From JAAZMI01 sp050948785 (GTDB taxonomy: Bacteria > Bacillota > Dethiobacteria > DTU022 > UBA8154): DNA of 64,000 nt. Position numbers and translations under genes: made by a program. Shown one piece after another: positions 34,174 to 42,969 of the stretch. The notes beneath the pieces are model-generated. The model was given only the letters and a program-made list of their open reading frames with translations. It was not told the DNA's origin and made no database searches. The stretch's first letter is position 1. Each line of letters opens with the position of its first letter. The stretch lies in NCBI GenBank assembly GCA_050948785.1, contig JBMNEM010000005.1, forward strand, positions 1-64,000, written 5' to 3'.

Positions 34174-36108
34174 CTACCCTCTTAAAGTTTTTAACCTTTT
34201 CCATAATGTTGTCCTGCTAATTCCCAGGCGGTTGGCCAGGCTCTTCTTATCCAGATCGGTTTGCCGGTAAAGTTTCTCAATAATCTCCTGTTCCATTTCT
34301 TCCAGCGTGCCAATCTGAACAGTAAGGTAATTTTTATGATCATCAAACGCTGCACCGGGATCCTCCCGGAAACGGTAAAGCTCATCCACCAATTCTTCCA
34401 TCAGGCGAAAATTATCCTTGTCCTTGCTGCCCTCAGAAAGAATGACATACTTTTCCATAAAGTTCTCCAGCTCACGTACATTGCCGGGCCAGTCATACTC
34501 ACAAAGGAAACGGTAGACAGAGCTGGGGAACTGTTCCGTACGACTATCATTTCCACGAAACTTACGGGCAAAATAATCTACCAGCAGAGGGATATCGCTC
34601 TTCCTGTTTCTCAGGGGAGGAATATGCAGGTTTAAAACATTAAGTTGGAAAAAAAGATCTTCCCTGAAGTTTCCTTTTCTGATCTCATCGGGTAAAAAAC
34701 GGCTGGTAGCGGCAATAACACGTACGTTGACAGGAATAAGGCGTTCCCCGCCGATACGGCGAACAACTTTTTCCTGGAGGACACGTAGCAGGTTGGATTG
34801 TAGGGGAAGAGAAAGTTCTGAAATTTCATCAATTAAAATTGTGCCGTTGTGTGCCAGTTCAAAAAGCCCCTGCTTTGCACCCTTCCGGACACCCGTAAAA
34901 GTTCCCTCTTCATAACCAAATAACCCGCTCTCCAGCTGATCTTCAGGTGTATTGGCACAATTAATGGTTACAAAGGGACCCTTACAGCGTAAACTGGCGG
35001 CGTGAATACTATGGATAAGGAGTTTCTTGCCAGTCCCCCTTTCTCCGGTAACCAGGACAGCGGAGTCCACACGGGCGCACTTTTTGGCACGTGAAATGGC
35101 TTTTCTGAGTTCTGTGGAAGAACCTATGAGGTCATTAAAAGTATAGCGTGCTGTCAAGCCGGGGGCATGAAGTTTTTTACGGATGGCAACCTCCAGGTTT
35201 TGAATATTATCCACGCTTTGAAAAGTAACCACCGCCCCTAAAGGTTCCCCATCCATATGTATAGGAATGCGATTATAAACGATCTGCTTATCCTCTATAT
35301 TCTGCACCTCTCCTCTGGCTGAGTCAAGGTTCTGAAAAAAGCTTTGGATCAAGGGAACCGGAATCTCCTTAATCTTTTTCCCCACAATATTCCCGGCCGA
35401 AATATTAAAGGCCTTTTCTGCTGCAGAATTAAAATGAGTAAGCATATTTTTCTTATTAACAGCAATAACCCCATCATGGGTGTGATCAATAATTGTCGTT
35501 AAAAATTCCGCTTTTTCCCGGTCCTTTTGCCGTATGGAGATGATATCCTGAGCCCGCTCCAGAGCATCAACTACCGCTTCACGCGAAGAAAAGATCATCA
35601 CACCTTCCATGCCCTGCTCCTGGGCCATGCGAATAACACAGATACCTGAGGCTACCACTACCTCGATACCTTTTTCCCGGGCCTCTACTATTTGTTCTTC
35701 CAATTCTCTGGCATTATGGTAGAAATAATACTGCAGATTTTCCAGTGAGAGGATTTCGGCGATGCTTTGAAAATCATAAATTCCCTTGCGCTTGACATGA
35801 TCAAAATAAGCTATTTTTTGGCCTTGCCCTTTCGCCCGGTTTAAGGCCTGGGCAATATCAAAACTGGTAATTTGCATTAAAATTACCGGAATGGACAGCT
35901 CTTTTTTTAAAAGTACCCCTGTCGGACCCCGGCTGATAATAAGCTCTACACCGGATTGTTCAAATTTTTTGCCCAGCTCTACCCCCTTATCCAGAAAAGC
36001 CTCTACTATGCCCATCTTAAAATTTAGTTCTCGGGAAATCTGGTGGGCCAACCTGGTCAGCTCTGGAAGAGGTGAAACCATAACAATCCGGGCTTGATCC
36101 ATTATCAT
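34174..36108 (-). CDS. PrpR-type AAA+ transcriptional activator (sigma-54 activator family)
   Basis: This 644-residue regulator has an N-terminal PrpR_N sensor domain (about 8-195), a PAS domain (about 200-310), an AAA+ domain (about 325-560) and a C-terminal Fis-type HTH (about 600-642, KKSLANRLGISRTTLWKRLK). The Walker A loop reads GERGTGKK (355-362) and Walker B ILIDEI. The sigma-54-contact loop, canonically GAFTGA, reads GTFTGV (402-407), which differs at two positions. It lies directly upstream of, and in the same direction as, the thl-hbd-acd-crt operon and probably controls it in response to an acyl-CoA-related signal. PrpR_N domains are known to bind small organic acids. Confidence 0.87.
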   Translation of the reverse strand: MIMDQARIVMVSPLPELTRLAHQISRELNFKMGIVEAFLDKGVELGKKFEQSGVELIISRGPTGVLLKKELSIPVILMQITSFDIAQALNRAKGQGQKIAYFDHVKRKGIYDFQSIAEILSLENLQYYFYHNARELEEQIVEAREKGIEVVVASGICVIRMAQEQGMEGVMIFSSREAVVDALERAQDIISIRQKDREKAEFLTTIIDHTHDGVIAVNKKNMLTHFNSAAEKAFNISAGNIVGKKIKEIPVPLIQSFFQNLDSARGEVQNIEDKQIVYNRIPIHMDGEPLGAVVTFQSVDNIQNLEVAIRKKLHAPGLTARYTFNDLIGSSTELRKAISRAKKCARVDSAVLVTGERGTGKKLLIHSIHAASLRCKGPFVTINCANTPEDQLESGLFGYEEGTFTGVRKGAKQGLFELAHNGTILIDEISELSLPLQSNLLRVLQEKVVRRIGGERLIPVNVRVIAATSRFLPDEIRKGNFREDLFFQLNVLNLHIPPLRNRKSDIPLLVDYFARKFRGNDSRTEQFPSSVYRFLCEYDWPGNVRELENFMEKYVILSEGSKDKDNFRLMEELVDELYRFREDPGAAFDDHKNYLTVQIGTLEEMEQEIIEKLYRQTDLDKKSLANRLGISRTTLWKRLKTLRG

Positions 36109-36361
36109 AATGCCCCTTTTGCAATAAACTGTTTAGTTAATCAACATTCACTTAAGGTAAAACCTTTTAGTGAACTTTACGTCCATTTTTTAAATTCGGC
36201 ATTACCCGTTAAAATTCCTTCCGGTCTAAAATTTTTTAATTTTTGTAAATATACTCACAACGCCCGGCATGCACCGGACAAAAAAAAGAAACCGCTTGCA
36301 CCAAACGGCCTCTATACCCATCAAACAATTATATGGATGATATGGAAAGAAAAATATGCTT
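36109..36361. promoter_or_regulatory. Spacer upstream of the PrpR-like gene with inverted repeat
   Basis: A near-palindrome at 36147-36174 (TTCACT...AGTGAA, with GGT/ACC inside) overlaps a weak minus-strand promoter-like pair (TTTACC, 16 bases, TAACTA). It lies 40-65 bases before the regulator start and could serve autoregulation. Nothing else was recognised in the rest of the spacer, which is AT-rich. Confidence 0.35.
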
Positions 36362-36387
36362 CGGGGTGGGCAGTATGCTCCACCCCG
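36362..36387 (-). terminator. Terminator hairpin after hisG
   Basis: CGGGGTGG pairs with CCACCCCG across ten bases, 25 bases beyond the hisG stop. On the minus strand the downstream sequence has a T-run after a short gap (ATATTTTTC). Confidence 0.6.
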
Positions 36388-36411
36388 AAAATTTTCATTT
36401 TCCCCCGGCTA

Positions 36412-37284
36412 TCAAGGAATTATCTTATTTAAAGGGTATTCGATAATCCCCTCAGCCCCTGCTTCCTTCAGCTTGTAGATCAGATCTCTGACGAGTTTTT
36501 CATCGATAACGGTCTCTACGGCTACCCAGGATTCTCCATGCAGTGAAGAAACAGTCGGTTTACGTAAAGCGGGCAGCAGGGAAAGAACCTTGGGCAAGTT
36601 TTCCATACTAACGTTCAATTTCAAACCCACTTTTTCTTCCGCCACCAGCGCACCTTTTAAAAGGGTAACGATCTGTTCAATTTTATGCCTTTTCCGCTCC
36701 ACTTCCCAGCTCGCTTTATTGACAATAAAACGGGGGGTTGACTGCAAAATTGTCTCGATAATACGTAAATTGTTTGCTTTGAGAGAACGGCCTGTTTCTG
36801 TGAGCTCGGCAATTGCATCCACCAGGGCAGGGGGTTTTACTTCGGTGGCACCCCAGGAAAATTCCACTGTAGCCTGCACATTATGCTGACGTAAAAAGTT
36901 TTTGGTGACGTTGACCAGCTCAGTAGCAATTTTTTTGCCCTGGAGATCTTGGACACAATTGATCTCTGCATCGTTAGGAACAGCAAGAACAAGCTTGATC
37001 GGCTTCAAGCCTTGCCGCGAATAAGTCAATTCCGCAACCTCGAGCACATCCGCCCCGGTTTCTGTAATCCAGTCTTTTCCGGAAATGCCTGCATCAAGGA
37101 CATCTCCTGCGACGTACCGGGGGATTTCCTGCGCCCGGATCAGAATCACCTCGATTTCCTCGTCATCAATGTACGGGAAATAAGAGCGCTCATTGAGATA
37201 AATATTAAAACCGGCCTTCTTAAAAATCTCTATTGTGGATTTCTGCAAGCTTCCTGCCGGCAACCCCAGCTTTAATTTAGACAT
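36412..37284 (-). CDS. hisG: ATP phosphoribosyltransferase, long form
   Basis: HisG catalyses the first step of histidine synthesis, joining ATP and PRPP. The 290-residue protein is the long form with a C-terminal HisG_C regulatory domain (about 215-288) that binds histidine, so it does not need HisZ. Recognisable segments are LGLPAGSLQKSTIEIFKKAG, ARYP-type ATELVNVT and the DAIAELTETGRSLKAN PRPP-binding motif. The gene stands alone: no other his genes are in the window. A good promoter lies at 37322-37349 and a terminator follows, so it is probably monocistronic. Confidence 0.93.
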   Translation of the reverse strand: MSKLKLGLPAGSLQKSTIEIFKKAGFNIYLNERSYFPYIDDEEIEVILIRAQEIPRYVAGDVLDAGISGKDWITETGADVLEVAELTYSRQGLKPIKLVLAVPNDAEINCVQDLQGKKIATELVNVTKNFLRQHNVQATVEFSWGATEVKPPALVDAIAELTETGRSLKANNLRIIETILQSTPRFIVNKASWEVERKRHKIEQIVTLLKGALVAEEKVGLKLNVSMENLPKVLSLLPALRKPTVSSLHGESWVAVETVIDEKLVRDLIYKLKEAGAEGIIEYPLNKIIP

Positions 37285-37321
37285 AACTTATTCCTTCTCC
37301 TTGCATGAAGTGACTTAAGAC

Positions 37322-37349
37322 ATTATACCATATTGTGGCCTTAAAACAA
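37322..37349 (-). promoter_or_regulatory. Putative hisG promoter
   Basis: On the minus strand TTGTTT (37344-37349) and TATAAT (37322-37327) are separated by 16 bases, and the hisG ATG is 38 bases further on. A GCCGGC inverted repeat at the end of trpB2 lies just upstream and may terminate that gene. Confidence 0.6.
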
Positions 37350-37401
37350 CATCTGAAACAATAGCCGGCCCTCTACTTTTCAGGACTTGCCGGCTCAGCA
37401 A

Positions 37402-38775
37402 TTATGGCTTGACGGCCGGCCGGGGAAAGGATTCCAAGTCTTTCAAAGACTGCTGGATCTCCTCCTCTGATAAGGTGTATTCAACCAGCTCTCCATTCAG
37501 GTAAGCATCATAGCCGGGCAGGTCAAGCAAGCCATGGCCGCTAAGATTGAAAAGGATGGTTTTCGGCCTTCCCTCTTCTTTCGCTTTTCTGGCCTCCTCA
37601 ATAACCGCAGCAATGGCATGATTGGTCTCCGGCGCGCAAACAAGGCCCTCCGTCCGGGCAAAAAGCACCCCCGCCTCGTAAGCCTGCAGTTGATTGTAAG
37701 CGCGCGGCTCGATCAACCGGTCCAGGGTCAGCTGGCTTAACAGCGGAGACATGCCATGATATCTCAGGCCTCCGGCATGGATTGGTCTCGGCAAAAAATT
37801 ATGGCCCAGCGTAAACATGGGCAAAAGAGGGGTTTTTGCCGCCGTATCCCCAAAGTCATAGGCAAAAGGCCCCCTGGTCAGCGTGGGACAGGCGGTAGAT
37901 TCTACAGCGACGATCTGAAGCTCCCGGCCGTGTATTTTATCCCGGATATAAGGGAAAGAAATACCGGCAAAATTACTGCCTCCTCCCACACAACCGATCA
38001 GCACGTCGGGGTACTCCCCGATTATTTCCAGCTGTTTCTGCGCTTCCAGACCGATGATCGTCTGGTGGAGCATGACATGATTTAAAACACTGCCCAGTGA
38101 ATATTTGGTGTTTGGAGATGTTACTGCATCTTCAACCGCTTCACTGATAGCAATACCCAGGCTGCCGGAGGTATGGGGGTCTGTGGACAACATATTGCGC
38201 CCAAACTCAGTTTCCCGGCTGGGGCTGGATACGCATGTCGCCCCCCAGGATTTCATCATCAAACGGCGATAAGGTTTCTGCTCATAACTTACCTTCACCA
38301 TATAAACCTTACATTCCAGGCCAAACAAGGAACAGCCCAGACTTAAAGCACAGCCCCATTGGCCGGCACCGGTCTCCGTGGTAAGCCTCCTGGTTCCGGC
38401 AATTTTGTTATAGTAAGCCTGCGCGATCGCCGTATTGGGCTTGTGGCTGCCGGCAGGGCTCACTGCTTCATTTTTGAAGTATATTTTAGCCGGAGTCTGC
38501 AGGTATTTTTCCAGAGCAGAAGCCCTTTGCAAAGGTGTCGGCCTCCAGATCAGCAGTTTCTCCAGAACTTCCTCCGGTATATCAATCCACCGCGTGGTAC
38601 TGACTTCCTGCTCAATAAGATTCATCGGGAAAATCGGCAGAAGATCATCCGGGCCCACAGGTTTTTTAGTCAGAGGATGCAGGGGAGGCTGTAAAGGCGT
38701 GGTCATATCCGCCTGGATATTGTACCACTGCCTGGGAATCTCCCTTTCAGGTAAAAAAACTTTTTTAACAGACAT
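37402..38775 (-). CDS. TrpB-like pyridoxal-phosphate-dependent enzyme (TrpB2)
   Basis: This 457-residue protein belongs to the TrpB2 group (TIGR01415), a tryptophan synthase beta-like enzyme that makes tryptophan from indole and serine without close contact to TrpA. The PLP lysine lies in AGSHKPNTAIAQAYY and the phosphate-binding glycine loop is CVGGGSNFAG. Other typical motifs are ETGAGQWGCALSLG and GLRYHGMSP. The start is the ATG at 38775 behind AAGGAGGAG; a longer open frame upstream lies within the T-box leader and is not coding. Control by a tryptophan T-box supports a role in tryptophan supply, perhaps by indole salvage, as no trpA is adjacent. Confidence 0.93.
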   Translation of the reverse strand: MSVKKVFLPEREIPRQWYNIQADMTTPLQPPLHPLTKKPVGPDDLLPIFPMNLIEQEVSTTRWIDIPEEVLEKLLIWRPTPLQRASALEKYLQTPAKIYFKNEAVSPAGSHKPNTAIAQAYYNKIAGTRRLTTETGAGQWGCALSLGCSLFGLECKVYMVKVSYEQKPYRRLMMKSWGATCVSSPSRETEFGRNMLSTDPHTSGSLGIAISEAVEDAVTSPNTKYSLGSVLNHVMLHQTIIGLEAQKQLEIIGEYPDVLIGCVGGGSNFAGISFPYIRDKIHGRELQIVAVESTACPTLTRGPFAYDFGDTAAKTPLLPMFTLGHNFLPRPIHAGGLRYHGMSPLLSQLTLDRLIEPRAYNQLQAYEAGVLFARTEGLVCAPETNHAIAAVIEEARKAKEEGRPKTILFNLSGHGLLDLPGYDAYLNGELVEYTLSEEEIQQSLKDLESFPRPAVKP

Positions 38776-38798
38776 TTTTTCTCCTCCTTTTTGTTTTT

Positions 38799-39090
38799 TA
38801 AAAAAAATAAAACCCTCCGTCCTGGGACGGGGGGTTGCCCGCGATACCACCCATATTACCCCTTGATCATCAAAGGAGTCGCTCAGCAAGGTACGGGAAT
38901 ATAAAGTCCTGTTCCGATACCCCTTTCTTTTAACGGTAAAATCTCCGTCTTGACCTACAAAAAAGCCCTTCGGCCAAGCCCCTCCGGGACCCATTCAACC
39001 GGCGATGAAGTACCGGGCTTGCAGCTTCGGGACCGTGCCCTCCACCCGGCTCTCTGCACCCCTCTTACCAGTCTACTATTTCCCATCGTA
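38799..39090 (-). ncRNA. Tryptophan T-box leader upstream of trpB2
   Basis: This leader senses uncharged tRNA and controls transcription of trpB2. The T-box sequence TGGGTGGTATCGCGGG lies at 38838-38853. It is followed by a terminator in which AACCCCCCGTCC pairs with GGACGGAGGGTT, ending in a T-rich run (to 38799). In stem I, the base helix GGGA/TCCC and the helix ACTGG/CCGGT enclose the specifier loop, with AGTA on the 5' side (39074-39077). On the 3' side lies GAATGG, giving specifier codon UGG (38991-38993), that is tryptophan. The distal part pairs CCGGG with CCCGG. Confidence 0.92.
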
Positions 39091-39458
39091 AGGTTTTTAT
39101 GAGCATAAATCTTGGCACAATCTTAGCATAGTAAATACCCGCTGTCAACAATATTTTTTCATTGTTTTTTGGAAACGCCTTTTCCCAACTATAAATATAG
39201 TATTGCCTGCTCTGCAAGAAGGAGTTCCTCAGGCCGGCAAAGAAAAATAGAAAAATAACTGATACTGTACCATATACTAATACCTGGCCTCTGCATAAAG
39301 CCTATTTCTTGATTCAGATAAAACGGTGCCTCCCGCTTTTCAGGAAAAAAGAAGCTGCTTGGCATTAAGAAGATGATTTTCACTATCAGCGGGAATTTAT
39401 CCCCATTTTAGTCGACAGATTACAAGACACGGAGGACAAAATACAAAGGAGTTGTATC
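39091..39458. other. Divergent spacer between the T-box and the amidohydrolase gene
   Basis: The spacer is AT-rich and must hold the promoters of both transcripts, but I could not pick a convincing pair of boxes. No gene or repeat was recognised. An AAGGAG site ends the spacer on the plus strand. Confidence 0.4.
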
Positions 39459-40175
39459 TTGGTGATCATTGACGCACATGCACACTGCGGTTTAACCCTG
39501 CCTTTTGAAAAATTACGTCCCTACTGGGAAACAGCAAATATAGATGGGGGAGTCCTCTTTGCCCCTGTAGAGGAAATTTATGACCGCTATGATTATAATT
39601 TCACCGATAGCCCCTCGTACCGGCAATCCCGGAAAAAAGTACATACTTATCTGGAATCCCTTCAGAGAGAAAATATTTTCACTTTCTGGTTTGTTTGGAA
39701 TGATTTTACCTATCCCCCGGAAAGCTTTGCCGGCATAAAGTGGCACCGGCACAGCTCTGAGCCGGAATACGACTACAGCTCAGAAAAATACAGACAGTGC
39801 CTGGAATTCATCTGTAGTAAAAAACTCCCCATCATTATCGAAGAGGAGCTCCACCATACTTTAGAGTTGCTTAAAGTGATCAACAGGCGTACTACGGTAA
39901 TCATTCCTCATCTGGGTATGCTCAACGGAGGTTATGAAAATCTAAAGCGGGCCGGGGTTTTTGAAAACCCCACTGTGTATGTGGATACTGCTCTGGCCGG
40001 CAGTACCGACATGCAGGATTTTGTCTCCAATTATGGCATTGACCGGATTTTATTCGGCAGTGACTTCCCTTTCGGTATTCCGGCGAATGAGCGCTTAAAA
40101 GTGGAAAGAATTTTTAGCGGAACAGAGCGGGAAAAGGTATTGGGGCAAAATCTCCTTGCCCTCCTGTCCGGTTAA
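39459..40175 (+). CDS. Amidohydrolase-family (TIM-barrel metal-dependent) hydrolase
   Basis: This 238-residue protein has the start of the amidohydrolase_2 fold, with the metal motif DAHAH (H7, H9) at the N-terminus. Later histidine-containing segments (IPHLGMLNGG) and the C-terminal FGSDFPFG carry the conserved aspartate. It is shorter than most members, which run 280-330 residues. The substrate is unknown: relatives hydrolyse or decarboxylate aromatic and cyclic compounds. The start is TTG at 39459 seven bases after AAGGAG, with GTG at 39462 as an alternative. It converges with the cobQ-like gene, the two overlapping by four bases. Confidence 0.72.
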   Translation: MVIIDAHAHCGLTLPFEKLRPYWETANIDGGVLFAPVEEIYDRYDYNFTDSPSYRQSRKKVHTYLESLQRENIFTFWFVWNDFTYPPESFAGIKWHRHSSEPEYDYSSEKYRQCLEFICSKKLPIIIEEELHHTLELLKVINRRTTVIIPHLGMLNGGYENLKRAGVFENPTVYVDTALAGSTDMQDFVSNYGIDRILFGSDFPFGIPANERLKVERIFSGTEREKVLGQNLLALLSG

Positions 40176-41038
40176 AGGCCCATGATCGCATAAAGACGTT
40201 TTAAATTCAGTTGTTTCCTCAGCATATCTGCTAAACGGTCATAACTTTCTTCCCGCTTCCTTCTCCTCGCCGTTTCATCCACTTCTTCTTCAGGGGATTT
40301 TTCCTTCCCCGAGAAAAACCGGGAATCTTCCTCATCAATTTCCAGGTTCTCCATAAAGGGTATTACCCCCAAAACCGGTAAACCCGTCCGCTCCTCCAGA
40401 AAATCGAGCGCCGGCTGTAAAAGCAGAGGTTCCCCCCGGAACTTATTAATTATAAAGCCGGCCACCATGGCTCTTTCTTTGGGTTCCAAAAGCTCCAGAG
40501 TACCGATAAGGGCAGCAAAAGCGCCCCCTCTGTCTATATCGGCGATGAGAATCACGGGAGAATCCGCCAGGGAGGCAACTTTCATATTGGCAAGATCTTT
40601 TTCTTTTAAATTAACCTCTACCGGACTGCCGGCTCCTTCAATCACCAGAATTTCATTTTCCCGGCGAAGTTTCCCCAAGGCCTTTTTGATGACCTCCAGG
40701 CCGCGGAGGAAATAGCTGTCCCTGTATTCCCAGGCACCCATCTCGCCAAGGGGCCTGCCCATGACAATAACCCTGGCAGCCATCCCCTTTTTCAGCTGCA
40801 GCAGAATGGGATTCATCTCTACCGCGGGCCGAATGCCGGCCGCCTCGGCCTGCAACCCCTGGGCAATGCCTATTTCACCCCCGTCCGCCGTCAGGTAGGA
40901 ATTCAGAGTTATGTTCTGGGATTTAAAAGGAGCAACCCGAAAACCTTCCTGGGAAAAAAGACGGCAAAGCCCTGTTGCCAGAATGCTTTTACCCACATTG
41001 GAAGCTGTACCTTGAAACATAATGCATTTTGCCACCAT
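40172..41038 (-). CDS. cobQ: Cobyric acid synthase-like protein lacking the amidotransferase domain
   Basis: CobQ amidates four carboxylates of adenosylcobyrinic acid a,c-diamide using glutamine and ATP, and normally has about 500 residues. This protein has 288. The N-terminal dethiobiotin-synthetase-like domain is intact (P-loop GTASNVGKS, 10-18; NPILLQLKK; IEGAGSPVEVNL; IADIDRGGAFA; PFMENLEIDEEDS). At about residue 245 it then jumps to the typical C-terminal tail (ESYDRLADMLRKQLNLKRLY). The whole glutamine-amidotransferase domain with its catalytic cysteine is missing, as if deleted in frame. It may use free ammonia or a separate glutaminase, or the pathway may be broken. It is the last gene of the cobamide cluster. 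Confidence 0.85.
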   Translation of the reverse strand: MVAKCIMFQGTASNVGKSILATGLCRLFSQEGFRVAPFKSQNITLNSYLTADGGEIGIAQGLQAEAAGIRPAVEMNPILLQLKKGMAARVIVMGRPLGEMGAWEYRDSYFLRGLEVIKKALGKLRRENEILVIEGAGSPVEVNLKEKDLANMKVASLADSPVILIADIDRGGAFAALIGTLELLEPKERAMVAGFIINKFRGEPLLLQPALDFLEERTGLPVLGVIPFMENLEIDEEDSRFFSGKEKSPEEEVDETARRRKREESYDRLADMLRKQLNLKRLYAIMGL

Positions 41039-41045
41039 TTTTACT

Positions 41046-42149
41046 TTAACCCTTTCCCTCTGGCAGAAAATAATTACCTAGCTCTTTGAGGAGACGTTGA
41101 TTATCCTCCCGTTGGCGCACAGCGATGCGGAAAAAGCGCTGATCGAGGCCCGAAAAGTTGGCCGCATTGCGGATCAAAATCCCCCTAACAGCCAGGAACC
41201 GAAAAAGTGCCGTGCTGGAAAAATTCTCTCCTTCTCCTTTCAGCAATAAATAATTAGCCTCTCCCGGAAATACTTTTAAGCCCTTTATTTCTCTTAAATT
41301 TTTCAAAAGATACTCCCGCTCTTCCCGGATCATTTCCAGGGAAGAGTTAAGGTATTCCCGTTGCGTCAAACAAAAAATACCGGCCCTTTGAGCCAGAGCA
41401 TTGACCCTCCAGGGATCACCCCAATGCGTCAGCATTTTTATTTTTTCTCCCGGCCCCGCAAGAAATCCCAGGCGAAGTCCGGGCAGCGCCCACAGCTTGG
41501 TAAGAGAGACCACAGTCCAAAGGTTGGGATAATCCCTGCCCAGGAGCGCCTCTTTGAGAGACCTCCCGGTAAAGAAAAAAAAGCTTTCATCAACAAGTAC
41601 TGTTATGCCCTTTTTTGCAGCTTCCCGGATAATTTCCAAGATCTTCTCCGGAGCATAAAACAACCCTGTGGGATTATTGGGATTGCAAAAAACAAGAAAA
41701 TCTCCCCAGTTCAACAGCTCTTTTATTTTATCCGTCTTCAGAGAAGTTGTCTCCAGGGGCAGGGGAAATTTTCTTACTTCCGCACCGGTCAGCTTGGCGG
41801 CCCTCTCATATTCAGAAAATGTCGGGAAAGGAATGATTACTCTTTGGGGCCTGGCCCAGAGAAAAAGAAGATGGATAAGTTCGTTGGCACCGTTACCGAT
41901 AAGCAAGCGCTCAACGGGGACTTCCAGAAAAGCAGCCAGTGCGCTCCGAAAAACCCGGGCCTGGGGAACGGGGTAACGGCAAAGATCAGAGAGGAGGTTG
42001 TTTTGCAATTCTTTGAACAGTCCTGGCGGTGGTCCCAGGGGGTTGATATTACTGCTGAAATCACAAAAATCTTCCGGCTGAACACCAAATTCGATGGCAA
42101 CCGCCTGCAGATCACCCCCATGTCCCCCTGCTTCCCTATAATCCAGCAT
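41046..42149 (-). CDS. cobD: L-threonine-O-3-phosphate decarboxylase
   Basis: CobD is a PLP enzyme of the histidinol-phosphate aminotransferase family that decarboxylates threonine phosphate to aminopropanol phosphate, the linker of the cobamide nucleotide loop. The 367-residue sequence begins with the CobD-typical HGGDL and FSSNINPLGPP. It has the NPNNPTG motif and carries the PLP lysine in SLTKLWALPGLRLG. The cobamide context (cbiB, cobU) distinguishes it from HisC. It lies seven bases upstream of the cobQ-like gene. The upstream 124-base spacer shows a short GGGG-TTG-CCCC hairpin but no cobalamin riboswitch. Confidence 0.9.
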   Translation of the reverse strand: MLDYREAGGHGGDLQAVAIEFGVQPEDFCDFSSNINPLGPPPGLFKELQNNLLSDLCRYPVPQARVFRSALAAFLEVPVERLLIGNGANELIHLLFLWARPQRVIIPFPTFSEYERAAKLTGAEVRKFPLPLETTSLKTDKIKELLNWGDFLVFCNPNNPTGLFYAPEKILEIIREAAKKGITVLVDESFFFFTGRSLKEALLGRDYPNLWTVVSLTKLWALPGLRLGFLAGPGEKIKMLTHWGDPWRVNALAQRAGIFCLTQREYLNSSLEMIREEREYLLKNLREIKGLKVFPGEANYLLLKGEGENFSSTALFRFLAVRGILIRNAANFSGLDQRFFRIAVRQREDNQRLLKELGNYFLPEGKG

Positions 42150-42273
42150 TAAAAAACCTCCTGCTGAAGTATTTTCCCTCTATGGGGCAACCCCTTGAGG
42201 ATTCGCGGGCTTAGACCTTACTTTAATATTATCATATCCCCATAGGCGTTAATTTCGGTAAAGTAAGAAGAGG

Positions 42274-42843
42274 CTATTTAATCCGCTGTGCAATACCGCA
42301 GACCATCAGCCAGACCTTATCCGCTTCCGCTGCTACAAGCTGATTCGCCTTGCCGGCAAGGTCACGGAAAACCCTTCCCAGCAGGTTTTCGGGAACAAGA
42401 CCCATACCTACCTCATTAGTAACAACCACTACATCGGAAAGGCCATGGCGTACGGAAGCCAGAAAAATTTCGATGTATTTCAGTACAGCTGCCGCCCGCT
42501 CCGACCAGAAGAAAGAGCTTTCTTCTTCTTTTACCTCCCCCTCTTTTAAAAGGTGGTTGGTAAGAAGCAGCGTCAGGCAATCCAGTAAAAAAAGAGTCTT
42601 TTTATCGTTTTCCTTCTCCAGCACCTGGTGAGGGTAATAAGGTTCTTCCACGGTGTGAAACTGAGGCGGGCGTCTTTTTTGATGTTCAGCAATACGCCTG
42701 CGCATCTCCTCGTCCTTCCCCGCGGCCGTCGCAATATATATTACCCTTTTACCACTGTTTGCCGCATACTGTTCAGCAAAGGTGCTTTTGCCGCTACGCG
42801 CACCCCCGGTAATGAGAACCAGTTCCCCGCCACTTTGCCCCAT
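42274..42843 (-). CDS. cobU: Adenosylcobinamide kinase/adenosylcobinamide-phosphate guanylyltransferase
   Basis: CobU phosphorylates adenosylcobinamide and then transfers GMP to it, activating it for attachment of the lower ligand. The 189-residue length is typical. The P-loop is ITGGARSGKSTFAE, followed by YIATAAGKDEEMRRRIAEHQ with the guanylylated histidine region, and DVVVVTNEVGMGLVPEN. It stands between cbiB and cobD with spacers of about 125 bases on each side, so it may have its own transcript. An inverted repeat CCTGCCT/AGGCAGG (42904-42928) lies upstream. Confidence 0.93.
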   Translation of the reverse strand: MGQSGGELVLITGGARSGKSTFAEQYAANSGKRVIYIATAAGKDEEMRRRIAEHQKRRPPQFHTVEEPYYPHQVLEKENDKKTLFLLDCLTLLLTNHLLKEGEVKEEESSFFWSERAAAVLKYIEIFLASVRHGLSDVVVVTNEVGMGLVPENLLGRVFRDLAGKANQLVAAEADKVWLMVCGIAQRIK

Positions 42844-42969
42844 TTCACTGCTCCTTTACATTTATTCGCTTCTTCCCGTTCTATTTTTGCCTGTAACTGT
42901 TACCCTGCCTGCACTGTGTTTAGGCAGGTCTTTCGTCAATGCTCCTCTTTATAACAGGGGAAATTTTCC

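Noticed and set aside
38776..38994. N-terminal extension of TrpB2 by 73 residues
   Set aside because: The extension lies inside the T-box terminator and antiterminator region and has no ribosome-binding site. The ATG at 38775 has AAGGAGGAG and matches the family N-terminus.
42150..42273. Cobalamin riboswitch before cobD
   Set aside because: The spacer is only 124 bases and lacks the B12-box; only a short GGGG/CCCC hairpin is present.
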